A DNA stretch of 64,000 nt from Holophaga foetida DSM 6591. Its GTDB lineage: Bacteria; Acidobacteriota; Holophagae; Holophagales; Holophagaceae. The notes under the pieces are model-generated. The model saw only the letters and a program-made list of their open reading frames with translations, did not search any database and was not told the origin of the DNA. The position numbers were made by a program, and so were the translations under genes. The stretch is taken from contig NZ_KI912268.1 of the NCBI RefSeq assembly GCF_000242615.2, forward strand, positions 1,478,000 to 1,541,999, written 5' to 3'. Shown in pieces: positions 9,564 through 18,979 of this stretch (its first letter is position 1; every line of letters starts with the position of its first letter).

Positions 9564-10550
9564 ATGCATGAAACCATTCTCGTCACTGGCGGTGCCGGAT
9601 TCATCGGCTCCAACTTCGTCCACCGCTGGCACAGGTCCCATCCCGAGGGCCGAATCCTGGTACTGGACAAGCTCACCTACGCTGCAAATCCATCCCATAT
9701 CGCAGGCCTGGACCGCGTGGAACTGGTCAAGGGCGATATCCAGAACCGGGAACTGGTGACCCACCTGCTGGATAAGCACGGCATCCGCAAGCTGGTCCAC
9801 TTCGCCGCCGAGAGCCATGTCGACAACAGCATCACCGGCCCGGCCGCCTTCATCCAGACCAATATGGTCGGCACCTTCGGCCTCCTGGACGCCGCTCGGG
9901 AAGTATGGGCGGGAGACAAGGACACGCGTTTCCTCCACGTCTCCACGGACGAGGTCTATGGTTCACTGGGGGAGACTGGCAAGTTCCACGAAGAGATGGC
10001 CTACGCCCCCAACAGCCCCTACAGCGCCAGCAAGGCTGGCAGCGACCACCTGGTGCGGGCCTACCACCACACCTACGGGCTCCAGACCCTCACGACCAAT
10101 TGCTCCAACAACTACGGCCCCCGCCAGCACCCGGAAAAGCTGATTCCCCTGGCCATCAGCCGCATGGCCCAGAACCAGCCCATCCCTGTCTACGGGGATG
10201 GGCAGAACATCCGGGACTGGCTTTTCGTGGAGGACCATTGCACTGCCATCGAAACCGTCATAGCCAAGGGCACTCCTGGCGAAACCTACTGCATCGGCGG
10301 TAACAATGAGTGGAAGAACCTCGACCTGCTCCACCTCCTCTGCGACCTTGTGGACCAGCAGATGGGACGCCCCGATGGCACCAGCCGAAAGCTCCTGACC
10401 TTCGTCAAGGATCGGGCAGGGCATGACCAACGATATGCGATCGATGCAAGCAGGATGGAAGCTCTTGGCTGGCACCCGGATCATGCATTCCGCCAAGGGC
10501 TCATCAGGACCGTGAAATGGTGTATGGACAACAACAGGCAGAACCCATGA
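9564..10550 (+). CDS. rmlB: dTDP-glucose 4,6-dehydratase
   Basis: Extended short-chain dehydrogenase converting dTDP-glucose to dTDP-4-keto-6-deoxyglucose. Visible marks: [18 protein letters not shown] (NAD site), HFAAESHVDNSI, VSTDEVYG, and YSASKAGSDHLVRAY (YxxxK). At 328 residues it has the normal family length. It completes the four-gene dTDP-rhamnose pathway in the order A, C, D, B. Its stop overlaps the start of a broken glycosyltransferase gene, so that gene was once translationally coupled. Confidence 0.96.
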   Translation: MHETILVTGGAGFIGSNFVHRWHRSHPEGRILVLDKLTYAANPSHIAGLDRVELVKGDIQNRELVTHLLDKHGIRKLVHFAAESHVDNSITGPAAFIQTNMVGTFGLLDAAREVWAGDKDTRFLHVSTDEVYGSLGETGKFHEEMAYAPNSPYSASKAGSDHLVRAYHHTYGLQTLTTNCSNNYGPRQHPEKLIPLAISRMAQNQPIPVYGDGQNIRDWLFVEDHCTAIETVIAKGTPGETYCIGGNNEWKNLDLLHLLCDLVDQQMGRPDGTSRKLLTFVKDRAGHDQRYAIDASRMEALGWHPDHAFRQGLIRTVKWCMDNNRQNP

Positions 10551-10842
10551 GCACTCCGACCCAACCGATCCGCTTCACCCCCCTCTTCAGGAATCCATGC
10601 AGCATGCACCTGCACAAAGACGTGGGCCAGACCCCCTATCAGCTTCAGAAGCACCGCGGGTTCCAGTCGGAGGTCCTATGCAGCCCCAGCAGGACGCCCT
10701 GACAACCCTGATGAACGACGAGCAACTATCGGCCTCGTACTCCCAACGGGCAGTCGCCCACTTCAAAAAGAATTTCATTTGGAAAGACCTGCTCAGCAGA
10801 CTCGCAATCCGCATCGGGAGCCTGCTGAAGAACAATACGTGA
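10547..10842 (+). pseudogene. Glycosyltransferase remnant with the middle deleted
   Basis: The frame starting at 10547, overlapping the rmlB stop by ATGA, encodes RFTPLFRNPCSMHLHKDVGQ and continues TPYQLQKHRGFQSEVLC before stopping at 10702. This is the opening of a GT-B glycosyltransferase. A second frame from about 10678 to 10842 encodes ALTTLMNDEQLSASYSQRAV then AHFKKNFIWKDLLSRL, the usual last 50 residues of the same kind of enzyme. The central catalytic part, some 250-300 residues, is missing and the two pieces are in different frames. The downstream piece has its own ATG (10678) behind GGAGG, so a 54-residue peptide could still be made. I call it a pseudogene. Confidence 0.7.
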
Positions 10843-10950
10843 GAAGTGATGTCAGGATGCTGCCCCACTTATGCGTTGGAATCTTCACTACTAAAACAAT
10901 ACAATCACATCTATACACACCGAATCACAAACCATACAAATGAGGATCAA

Positions 10951-11898
10951 GTGCGAACCAGCTGCATAATAAATAACTACAATTACAATAGTTACATTAT
11001 CGATGCAATCAAAAGTGCGCTAGCGCAAAGTGTTCCATTCGACGAGATCATCGTTGTAGATGACGGATCCACCGATGAATCCCTCCACAGTATCCGCCAA
11101 TACGTTGGCAACCACGAAAGAGTCAAAATTATCGCAAAACAGAACCAAGGACAGCTCTCCTGTTTCAACGAAGGATTTTCTAGCTCGATCGGCGACATCA
11201 TCTTCTTCCTGGATGCGGATGATCTCTATGAACCCGATTACCTGAAAGAGGCCCTGGCCTATTACGAGAACCATCCGCAATGCGATTTCCTGTTCTTCGC
11301 CATGCAGACCTTCGGAACGGAAAGCCGCTGTCTGAGACCGTACGACGAGGACAAGGACCTCGGGACAGCACTCATGAGGACGCTCCACCTCGGAAGCAAA
11401 AGGTGGGTGGGCTCCCCGACCTCTGCCAATTCCATCCGCCGCTCCATCCTTGAGGAGCTTCTCCCCATGCCCGAGGAATTCCTGAAAGACTGGAAAACCC
11501 GGGCCGATGACTGCCTAGTATGGGGGGCTGCGATGCTTGGAGCTCGCAAGTGCTATTGCGACAAGCCCCTTGTCCGATATCGCTTGCACCAAAATAACAA
11601 CTTCTATGGAAGGAAATTCCCCTTCCATGCCGAAGTTCAAAGACTGTTAGTTGTAAACCGTTTTTTCAGCCACATGGGCAGTCGCTACGCGGCGCTTACA
11701 CCTTACGACATGTATCGAATCACCAAGCGCGAATTTAAAGAAATCAATAAGCCATCAATCCAAGACATGCGAGACTATTCATCAACAATAATAAGTCTAC
11801 CTTTGTCGATTGGTAGAAAAATAGAAACTATCGCATTTTTCACTCGCAAAACACTACAAGAAATAATAAAAACACAATTGACCCCACACCCCCGATAG
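10951..11898 (+). CDS. Family 2 glycosyltransferase, AT-rich
   Basis: A 315-residue GT-A transferase: TSCIINNYNYNSYIIDAIKS, IIVVDDGSTDESL and IIFFLDADDLYEPDYL (metal site). I chose the GTG at 10951, with GAGG 5 bases upstream, over an in-frame ATG at 10846 whose 35 extra residues look non-protein. The first and last 200 bases, and the flanks on both sides, are far richer in A and T than the rest of the cluster (aaataataaaaacacaattg near the 3' end). This suggests recent import. It lies next to the glycosyltransferase remnant, as if this locus swaps transferase genes. Confidence 0.85.
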   Translation: MRTSCIINNYNYNSYIIDAIKSALAQSVPFDEIIVVDDGSTDESLHSIRQYVGNHERVKIIAKQNQGQLSCFNEGFSSSIGDIIFFLDADDLYEPDYLKEALAYYENHPQCDFLFFAMQTFGTESRCLRPYDEDKDLGTALMRTLHLGSKRWVGSPTSANSIRRSILEELLPMPEEFLKDWKTRADDCLVWGAAMLGARKCYCDKPLVRYRLHQNNNFYGRKFPFHAEVQRLLVVNRFFSHMGSRYAALTPYDMYRITKREFKEINKPSIQDMRDYSSTIISLPLSIGRKIETIAFFTRKTLQEIIKTQLTPHPR

Positions 11899-11975
11899 CC
11901 GACATCAACGAGATTCAAGGCACACTATTCCAATAAATAAATCGACAATACAATTTGGGTCGTTCAGGAGTTTCT

Positions 11976-12965
11976 ATGCAGCGCATTCTAGTCACTGGTG
12001 GAGCCGGTTTCCTCGGATCCCATCTCTGCGAACGCCTCCTGGCGCAGGGCCACGACGTCCTGTGCGTGGACAACTACTTCACCGGAAGGAAATCCAACAT
12101 CGCCCACCTGCTGGACAATCCGCGGTTCGAGGCGCTCCGACACGACATCACACTCCCCCTGCAGATGGAGGTAGATCAGATCTACAACCTCGCCTGCCCA
12201 GCCTCTCCCATCCACTACCAGTTCGACCCAGTCCAGACCATCAAGACCTGCGTCCATGGGGCCATCAATGTCCTGGAGCTGGCCCGCCGCACGGGGGCCC
12301 GCATCCTTCAGGCCAGTACCTCCGAAGTCTATGGGGATCCCAGTGTGCATCCACAGACCGAGGATTACTGGGGCAATGTCAACCCCATCGGCCTACGAAG
12401 CTGCTACGACGAAGGCAAGCGCTGCGCCGAGAGCCTCTTCTTCAGCTACCACCGCCAGTACGGCGTTGACATCCGAGTTCCGCGGATATTTAACACCTAC
12501 GGCCCCAGGATGCACGAAAAAGACGGACGGGTCGTCTCCAACTTCATTGTCCAGGCCTTGAAGGGAGAGCCCATCACCATCTATGGGAATGGATCGCAGA
12601 CCCGCTCCTTCTGCTACGTGGACGACCTGATCGAGGGCCTCATCGCCCTCATGGAAAACGAAGCCAGCCGGGCGGTGCCCGTCAACCTGGGCAACCCAAA
12701 GGAGTTCACGATCCGCGAGCTCGCCGAGGCAACCATTGAGCTCTGCAATTCCAGTTCAGAGCTCACCCTGGCCCCGCTGCCCCATGATGACCCCAAGCAG
12801 CGGCAACCCGACATCCGACTGGCCATGGGCAACCTGAACTGGAGGCCTACCGTAGCGCTTCACGAGGGCTTGACCCTCACCATCGCGGATTTCCAGACAC
12901 GACTCACCCCCAGAAGGAAGCAGTTGGAACTGTGTGGCGCAGTCCTGGGCCGAATAGATGCCTGA
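11976..12965 (+). CDS. UDP-glucuronate decarboxylase (UDP-xylose synthase), copy 1
   Basis: Extended short-chain dehydrogenase converting UDP-glucuronate to UDP-xylose. The protein opens [20 protein letters not shown] (NAD site). It has [46 protein letters not shown] (YxxxK) and [10 protein letters not shown], all strongly typical of UXS. The start at 11976 has CAGGAG upstream. A second, very similar copy lies at 15777-16745, on the other side of a large glycosyltransferase. It supplies a pentose donor for the surface glycan (inference). Confidence 0.92.
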   Translation: MQRILVTGGAGFLGSHLCERLLAQGHDVLCVDNYFTGRKSNIAHLLDNPRFEALRHDITLPLQMEVDQIYNLACPASPIHYQFDPVQTIKTCVHGAINVLELARRTGARILQASTSEVYGDPSVHPQTEDYWGNVNPIGLRSCYDEGKRCAESLFFSYHRQYGVDIRVPRIFNTYGPRMHEKDGRVVSNFIVQALKGEPITIYGNGSQTRSFCYVDDLIEGLIALMENEASRAVPVNLGNPKEFTIRELAEATIELCNSSSELTLAPLPHDDPKQRQPDIRLAMGNLNWRPTVALHEGLTLTIADFQTRLTPRRKQLELCGAVLGRIDA

Positions 12966-13031
12966 TGTGTGATTCGAGGACATTCGCCCGAACCACGAAG
13001 GGTCTGTCATTCGAGGGAGCGACGCGGGGAT

Positions 13032-15722
13032 ATGAGCATTTCTCACAACACCAGCAAGGCCAGTCTGACATCCAGATTGAGCAGGGAATGGCAACGTTTC
13101 ACAAGACGCCTCGGACTCCAGCAAAGGCCATCCATCCGGCCATATAAGCCCGAAGGTCTGATATCAGACGAATTGTCAGCGCTGCTCGTTCACACCCCCC
13201 CCGCACATGAAAACCTCGCAAGGCTCTTCACATCAAAGCCCGAAGAGAATCCAATCGTAAGCGTTGTCATTCCAGCATTCAATCGAGCCGAATCCACAAC
13301 CCGAACCCTGCTGGCCCTGGCCATCCTCCCGGATCGGACTCCGCGCGAGATCATCCTTGTGGACGACCATTCCTCGGATGAAACCCAACAACGGTTCCAG
13401 CACCTGCCTGGAATCCGATATGCCCGGAACCCGGTCAACAAAGGATTCGGGCACTCATGCAACGCTGGGGCAGAACTCGCCAGAGGGAAAGTCCTATGGT
13501 TTCTCAATAATGATACCCTGCCACTACCTGGATCCCTCGATTCCCTGGTAGAGGCGTGGCAAAGCGATCAATCCGCCGGAATGGTGGGTTCAAAGCTCCT
13601 GTTCCCCAGCGGCGAGATCCAGGAGGCCGGATCGACGCTCCGATCTGACGGCCACGCCGGGAATCTCGGCCGAGGGAACAGTCACTTCCACCCGACCTAT
13701 TCCTACCGCACTCTCCCGGCCTATTGCTCAGCGGCCTCCCTGCTGGTGCCCCGGGATCTGTTCATCGAGCTTGGCGGTTTCGACCGGAGGTACTCCCCGG
13801 CCTATTACGAAGATACGGACCTGGCGATGCAAGTCCAGCGATTGGGCCTCAAGGTCATCTACCAGCCAGCCTCCCAGGTCATCCATGAAGGGGGGGGAAC
13901 CTGTGGCCGGGACACCTCCAGCGGAGTCAAGGCCCATCAAATCTTGAATCAGATCAAGTTCAGGAGCAAATGGGACAGGATTCTGAACCGCTCCTTCCCC
14001 TCGGACTTCCGGGGTGAGACATCCGACAGGAGAACGCGCCCGGAAGCCCTGGTGATCGATTCGCAGCTTCCCAAACCTGACCAGGACAGCGGCTCCATCG
14101 ACATGTTCAACACCCTCAAGATCCTGGTGGACCTTGGCTACAATGTAACATTTACAGACACTAGACAAAGATTTGACCCACACTACACCAGGGTCATGCA
14201 GAAGCTGGGCATACACTGCCTTTACGCGAATGACGACCAGACGATTGGATCCCACCTCAAGACCCACAGCAGCACCATAAGCTTGGTGTTCCTGGCACGG
14301 CCGGAGGTGGCGGACGAGTGGATGGACAGAATCCGGAAGGCAGTGCCTGCTGCAAAGATCATCTACGACACGGTGGACCTGCACCACCTGAGGCTGGAGC
14401 GTCAGGCCCGCCTTGATGGTTCAAGAAAGACGCTCAGGAGCGCCAACCATTTCCGCAAGCTTGAATTCAAGATCATGCGGAAAGCTGATGCCACCCTTGT
14501 CCGAAGCACCACTGAGCAGTCCCTACTCGAAACGAGTGTAAATGGGGTTCCCGCCACACTGTTCCCATTGACAAGGGAAATCCCCCCACTCGACATCCGA
14601 GATGCCTCCAAACGTTCCGGCCTGCTTTTCATCGGCGGCTTCCGGCACACCCCGAATGTTGACGCCATAGCCTATTTCATCTCCAGCGTCTGGCCACGGG
14701 TGCTGCGGGAACGCCCGGAAACGACGCTCACCATCGTGGGCAGCAACACTCCTCCCAAAATCCAGCAACTGGCCAGCCCCAGCGTTCATGTTCTGGGGTA
14801 CGTCGCAGACCTGGCACTCCCGTACCGGGAGGCCCGGGTTGCCATAGCCCCCCTTCGCTATGGCGCAGGCCTGAAAGGGAAGGTTGCTGAAGCGATGCTG
14901 TTCGGGGTCCCCTGCGTTACGACTCCGATCGGCGCCGAAGGGATGCCAGCCAAGCACGGAAAAGAGATCATGATCGCCAGGGAACCCGAGGAGATGGCCC
15001 ACCAGATACTCTCCCTGTTGAGTGATGATGATCTATGGCGTGAAATCTCGAATAACGGACGCCACCTGGCCACCCAGCTCTTTTCCAGGGAATCCAACAC
15101 CCTTCGCATGGCGAACCTGCTCGCCGACCTCGGCCTTCCTCCCCTGAGCGCCAGTTGCCCCCTGTGCAGTTACCAGGGGACTTTTGCCCCCCTTGCGAGC
15201 CCGGATTGGAGCCGTGAACCGAAATGCCCGAGATGCGGGGCTTCTCCGAACCTCCGCATCGCAGCAAAAGCGATCCTGGACGAGTGTTTCCCGGGAGAGG
15301 ATTTCCTGGGGAACGCCTTCAGTTCCGCACAAATGGAAGAGACCATCTCGTCTGTAGGTATTCCGGACAGCGTGCGTGAGCAGCATTATCCATGGTGTCG
15401 CCCCCATCCGGCTCACACCCCGCACAGGGCCATCATCTTCCATGACCCGGACGGAGCCAACGACCTCGATGTTGCGGAACTCGCCTGCATTGCAGACTCC
15501 TTGAGCAACAAGGGATGCCTTGCCCTGGTGATCCCCTATGACCCCTGGAGCCCCACTACGACCAAATCCAGAGAAGGAACCAGGCATGGGCGCGACTTCC
15601 TCCAGCGCCTCCACAAGGCTGGCCTCGACGGCGAGTGCCTGTGGCTTCCAAGGGTAGAGCTGGGCGCCCTGGCTCCGATGACCTGGCTGGCCTGGCCCCA
15701 GCCAAGCCTGCACCACGATTGA
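13032..15722 (+). CDS. Chimeric protein: family 2 and GT-B glycosyltransferase domains plus zinc ribbon and degenerate methyltransferase tail
   Basis: An 896-residue protein with several parts. Residues about 75-350 form a GT-A domain (SVVIPAFNRAESTTRTLLAL, IILVDDHSSDET, WFLNNDT, YYEDTDLAMQV). Residues about 350-710 form a GT-B domain (LLFIGGFRHTPNVDAIAYF, RYGAGLKGKVAEAMLFGVPC). After that come CPLCSYQGTF and CPRCGAS, two CxxC pairs like the zinc ribbon found in front of some SAM methyltransferases. The rest (DLDVAELACIADSLSNKGCL then ALVIPYD) resembles the late part of such a methyltransferase, but no SAM-binding glycine motif is visible. Start at 13032 chosen over 12969, whose leading residues look non-coding. 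Confidence 0.8.
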   Translation: MSISHNTSKASLTSRLSREWQRFTRRLGLQQRPSIRPYKPEGLISDELSALLVHTPPAHENLARLFTSKPEENPIVSVVIPAFNRAESTTRTLLALAILPDRTPREIILVDDHSSDETQQRFQHLPGIRYARNPVNKGFGHSCNAGAELARGKVLWFLNNDTLPLPGSLDSLVEAWQSDQSAGMVGSKLLFPSGEIQEAGSTLRSDGHAGNLGRGNSHFHPTYSYRTLPAYCSAASLLVPRDLFIELGGFDRRYSPAYYEDTDLAMQVQRLGLKVIYQPASQVIHEGGGTCGRDTSSGVKAHQILNQIKFRSKWDRILNRSFPSDFRGETSDRRTRPEALVIDSQLPKPDQDSGSIDMFNTLKILVDLGYNVTFTDTRQRFDPHYTRVMQKLGIHCLYANDDQTIGSHLKTHSSTISLVFLARPEVADEWMDRIRKAVPAAKIIYDTVDLHHLRLERQARLDGSRKTLRSANHFRKLEFKIMRKADATLVRSTTEQSLLETSVNGVPATLFPLTREIPPLDIRDASKRSGLLFIGGFRHTPNVDAIAYFISSVWPRVLRERPETTLTIVGSNTPPKIQQLASPSVHVLGYVADLALPYREARVAIAPLRYGAGLKGKVAEAMLFGVPCVTTPIGAEGMPAKHGKEIMIAREPEEMAHQILSLLSDDDLWREISNNGRHLATQLFSRESNTLRMANLLADLGLPPLSASCPLCSYQGTFAPLASPDWSREPKCPRCGASPNLRIAAKAILDECFPGEDFLGNAFSSAQMEETISSVGIPDSVREQHYPWCRPHPAHTPHRAIIFHDPDGANDLDVAELACIADSLSNKGCLALVIPYDPWSPTTTKSREGTRHGRDFLQRLHKAGLDGECLWLPRVELGALAPMTWLAWPQPSLHHD

Positions 15723-15776
15723 TACATGTCATCCAGGCTGGGCACACTGGAATCCGCATAGGCGCCGGGAGAGAAC

Positions 15777-16745
15777 ATGCAGCGAATCATGGTCACTGGA
15801 GGGGCGGGATTCCTGGGCTCTCACCTGTGCGAACGCCTCCTGGCCCTCGGACACGAGGTGCTGTGCGTGGACAACTATTTCACAGGCAGGAAGGGCAATA
15901 TCACCCACCTGATGAGAAACCCCCGATTCGAAGCCCTCAGACACGACATCACCCTCCCACTCCAAGTGGAGGTGGATCAGATCTATAACCTGGCCTGCCC
16001 GGCCTCCCCCATCCACTACCAGTTCGATCCAGTCCAGACGATCAAGACCTGCGTTCACGGCGCGATCAATGTGCTCGACCTGGCCCGACGCACAAAGGCG
16101 AGAATCCTTCAGGCAAGCACCTCCGAGGTGTACGGCGATCCCTCCGTCCACCCCCAGAGTGAATCCTACTGGGGCAATGTAAACCCCATCGGGTTGCGCA
16201 GTTGCTACGATGAAGGCAAGCGGTGTGCCGAGAGCCTTTTCTTCAGCTACCACCGCCAGTACGGCGTTGACATCCGGGTACCGCGGATCTTCAACACCTA
16301 CGGCCCCAGGATGCATGAACATGATGGCCGGGTGATTTCCAATTTCATCGTCCAGGCTCTGCAGGGCAACCCCATCACCGTGTATGGCACCGGGAATCAG
16401 ACCCGCTCCTTCTGTTACGTGGACGATACGGTGGATGGGCTCATCGCCCTGATGAGTGATGAGGTCCGTCCCCCGGGGCCGGTCAACCTTGGCAATCCCC
16501 AGGAATACACGATCCGGGAGCTCGCGGAGCGGATCATAGCCCTTTGCCACTCCAGCTCAAGACTCACGATGGCGCCCCTGCCCCATGACGACCCGCAGCA
16601 GCGCAAACCCAACGTCGAACAGGCCCGGCAACTCATCGGATGGCATCCGGCCATCGATCTGGACACAGGCCTTTCCCGCACCATCAGCGATTTCCGGAAA
16701 CGCCTCGTCACCTGCGATGAAGCCTTGGCGTTGTCAGAACCGTAA
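15777..16745 (+). CDS. UDP-glucuronate decarboxylase (UDP-xylose synthase), copy 2
   Basis: A 322-residue paralogue of the gene at 11976-12965. The N-terminal 250 residues are nearly the same ([40 protein letters not shown]), with divergence mostly in the last 80. GGGAGA precedes the ATG. Two copies of a sugar-nucleotide enzyme in one locus are redundant for flux, so they more likely reflect duplication or merging of two glycan cassettes. All catalytic residues appear intact in both copies. Confidence 0.92.
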   Translation: MQRIMVTGGAGFLGSHLCERLLALGHEVLCVDNYFTGRKGNITHLMRNPRFEALRHDITLPLQVEVDQIYNLACPASPIHYQFDPVQTIKTCVHGAINVLDLARRTKARILQASTSEVYGDPSVHPQSESYWGNVNPIGLRSCYDEGKRCAESLFFSYHRQYGVDIRVPRIFNTYGPRMHEHDGRVISNFIVQALQGNPITVYGTGNQTRSFCYVDDTVDGLIALMSDEVRPPGPVNLGNPQEYTIRELAERIIALCHSSSRLTMAPLPHDDPQQRKPNVEQARQLIGWHPAIDLDTGLSRTISDFRKRLVTCDEALALSEP

Positions 16746-16794
16746 AAACGGGAGGTGTGGCCCGAACCTCAACACTGGATCCGAGGTCCCTCAC

Positions 16795-17718
16795 TCAAGC
16801 TTGGCTGGGCAGCCCCCCCTCCTTCGGCTGCGTCTTGAACCTCCGGTGCATCCAGAACCACCAGGCAGGGTCCTGGCGGACCTCGTCCTCAATGCAGCGG
16901 GTCATGAGCTGGGTCGCAGTCCAGGTGTCCTGCTCGGGATTGCCGGTCCTGGGTGCGTGGAAGGGAGGGCGGATCAGGACGGTCACGGTGCCATCGGGGT
17001 GGACCCGATTGAAGATGGGGAGGATGGGAAGGTCGTAGCGGGTTGCCAGCATCCCTGCAGTGGGAAAGGTGGAGGCCCAGCGACCGAAGAACTGGGTGAA
17101 GACGCCATTTTTCAGGGCATCCTGGTCCAGCAGGAAGCCGATGGCCTTGCCCTGCTTGAGGGCCTTGAGGGATTCCCGGACAGCGCCATTCTTGGCGATC
17201 ACCGAGTTTCCGAAACGCCCCCGGAGCCCGCTGAGGTGGGGCTCAAGCAGGGGGTTGTCCAGCTCCCGCCCGATGACCGCGAGGGGACGCCCCTCCAGGC
17301 TGAGCCCCAGAGCCATAAGCTCCCAGTTGCCGAAGTGCCCCGTGAGGGCAATGGTGCCCTTCCCCTCGGCGGCAGCCGCGTCGAAGTGCTCAAGCCCCTC
17401 AATGCGCACCAGTTCCCGGATGCGTTCCGGCTCCAGGGTCAGCATCCGCAAGGTCGCCATGAGCATGGAACCGAAGTTGGCAAAGCACTGTTTGGTCAGC
17501 CTCCGGACCTCGGACTCCTCTAGCCCGAGGTCCGACTCCCGCAGGTTGCGTCGGACAATGCGGCGATGGGCGGGATCGAGGAACCAGACCAGTCGCCCCA
17601 GGGCGGCCCCCAGGCGGCAGGCGCCTCCCCAGGAGAAGGCGCGCATCGAGACTTCCGCGGCCTTGAAGAGGCTGAATTCGATCCAGTGTTTGAGATTGGG
17701 ACGTGTGTTGCAGGCCAT
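16795..17718 (-). CDS. Lipid A biosynthesis lauroyl/myristoyl acyltransferase (LpxL/HtrB family)
   Basis: Inner-membrane acyltransferase adding a secondary acyl chain to the lipid A precursor. The HX4E catalytic motif is HFGNWE, within GTIALTGHFGNWELMALGLS. ALKQGKAIGFLLDQD and the late AWWFWMHRRFKTQP are family hallmarks. 307 residues is normal. It shows the cell makes lipid A, hence an LPS outer membrane. A heptosyltransferase gene lies 33 bases upstream on the same strand, so the pair may form an LPS operon. It converges with the polysaccharide cluster. Confidence 0.92.
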   Translation of the reverse strand: MACNTRPNLKHWIEFSLFKAAEVSMRAFSWGGACRLGAALGRLVWFLDPAHRRIVRRNLRESDLGLEESEVRRLTKQCFANFGSMLMATLRMLTLEPERIRELVRIEGLEHFDAAAAEGKGTIALTGHFGNWELMALGLSLEGRPLAVIGRELDNPLLEPHLSGLRGRFGNSVIAKNGAVRESLKALKQGKAIGFLLDQDALKNGVFTQFFGRWASTFPTAGMLATRYDLPILPIFNRVHPDGTVTVLIRPPFHAPRTGNPEQDTWTATQLMTRCIEDEVRQDPAWWFWMHRRFKTQPKEGGLPSQA

Positions 17719-17751
17719 GAAATCCTTGATGAATCCGAGCAGGCGGGGTCC

Positions 17752-18852
17752 TTAGTATCGCACAGCCAGTTCCGAGACGGCCTCCCACACCCGATCGACC
17801 TGGATCACCTGCACTCCGCATCCCGGCGGGGCCACGATCTGGCGCCAGGGAACGGGCCCCACGGGTCGCCACAGGTCCTGGGCTTTGCCCATCCAAGGGC
17901 AGAGATTGACCACCCGGGTGCCCACCGCATGGCAAAGCTGAAGCAGGGTGATGTCCGGTGTCACCACGACCTGGGCCTTCGCGAGGAGTGCCGCCTGCTC
18001 CAGGACTGGCACCCCCGAGGGATAGACTTCGACACCGGGAAACCGGGATTTGAGTCGCCCAGCCATGGCCTCCCCTTGCCGATCGCAGAGCAGCAGCACC
18101 TTGAAGCCCAGGTGCATTCTGATCAGCGGGATGAGCTCCGCATAAGCCCCCTCGGCCCATTGGCAGACGGCCTCCCGGGTGAAGCAGTGGAGAGCGACAA
18201 AGGGTTCCTCCGCCATCCCAAGAAGTTGCAGAGTCCTCAAGGCCGCTTCCGAATGCCGTGGATCGGTCACCAGCGTTGGATCCAGATCCGTAAGGTCCGC
18301 GTATCCATTGAATGCGTCGGCCACCATCATCGGCAGCTTCTCCCAGATGGAATGCCCGCGGTTGGTGGACAGGGCCTGGACGTTGTAGAAGACCGAGTGT
18401 GCCAGCTTCCGATAGTGCGCCACCTTGACCGCCTGTTTACCCCCTATGAGGTTGGCGACGGTGCCATTCTCCGAGGTACCGGTGAACATCAGATTCAGGA
18501 TGAGGTCGTAATTCTGCTTGCGAAGCGAGGAGATCACCCCCATCCGCCCCAGCCATCCGCTGGGGAATTCGATGGCCGAATCGACATCGGGGCAGGCCTC
18601 AGCCAAGGCCAGATTATTCCTCGAAGCAAGGACATCCAACCGGCACTGGGGTGCCAGACGCTTGATCAGACGGAACGAGGGTAGCGAGGCGACCATGTGC
18701 CGGACGCCATCGTGCCTCATCACGAGCACCCGGCGAACCCGGTAGCCATCTACCTTCTGGTAGTTACCATGGTTACCAAGAGGCCACTTCAGGAGAGAAC
18801 AGAAGAGGCTGCGGCAGGCTCCTTTCACGACACTATCAGACCCAGCAGGCAT
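17752..18852 (-). CDS. Family 9 glycosyltransferase (ADP-heptose:LPS heptosyltransferase family)
   Basis: About 366 residues of GT-B fold. RVRRVLVMRHDGVRHMVASL near the N-terminus and VVTPDITLLQLCHAVGTRVV near the C-terminus match the two conserved blocks of heptosyltransferases, though GDxxxxxP is altered here to GVRHMVASLP. Start uncertain: the frame is open to 18981, but the ATG at 18852 has a run of G's just upstream and keeps the gene clear of the divergent dipeptidase. It probably builds LPS inner core together with the downstream acyltransferase. Confidence 0.82.
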   Translation of the reverse strand: MPAGSDSVVKGACRSLFCSLLKWPLGNHGNYQKVDGYRVRRVLVMRHDGVRHMVASLPSFRLIKRLAPQCRLDVLASRNNLALAEACPDVDSAIEFPSGWLGRMGVISSLRKQNYDLILNLMFTGTSENGTVANLIGGKQAVKVAHYRKLAHSVFYNVQALSTNRGHSIWEKLPMMVADAFNGYADLTDLDPTLVTDPRHSEAALRTLQLLGMAEEPFVALHCFTREAVCQWAEGAYAELIPLIRMHLGFKVLLLCDRQGEAMAGRLKSRFPGVEVYPSGVPVLEQAALLAKAQVVVTPDITLLQLCHAVGTRVVNLCPWMGKAQDLWRPVGPVPWRQIVAPPGCGVQVIQVDRVWEAVSELAVRY

Positions 18853-18979
18853 CCGGCCCCCCATGGATTGATAATGAAACGAATATCCAGAAGGCGTCCC
18901 TTTCTCCATGGGAACGGAAAAGCAGGCCCGTTGAACGTCGCCTATCAGCCGCCCGACGGGATCAAGGCACACTGAATCC

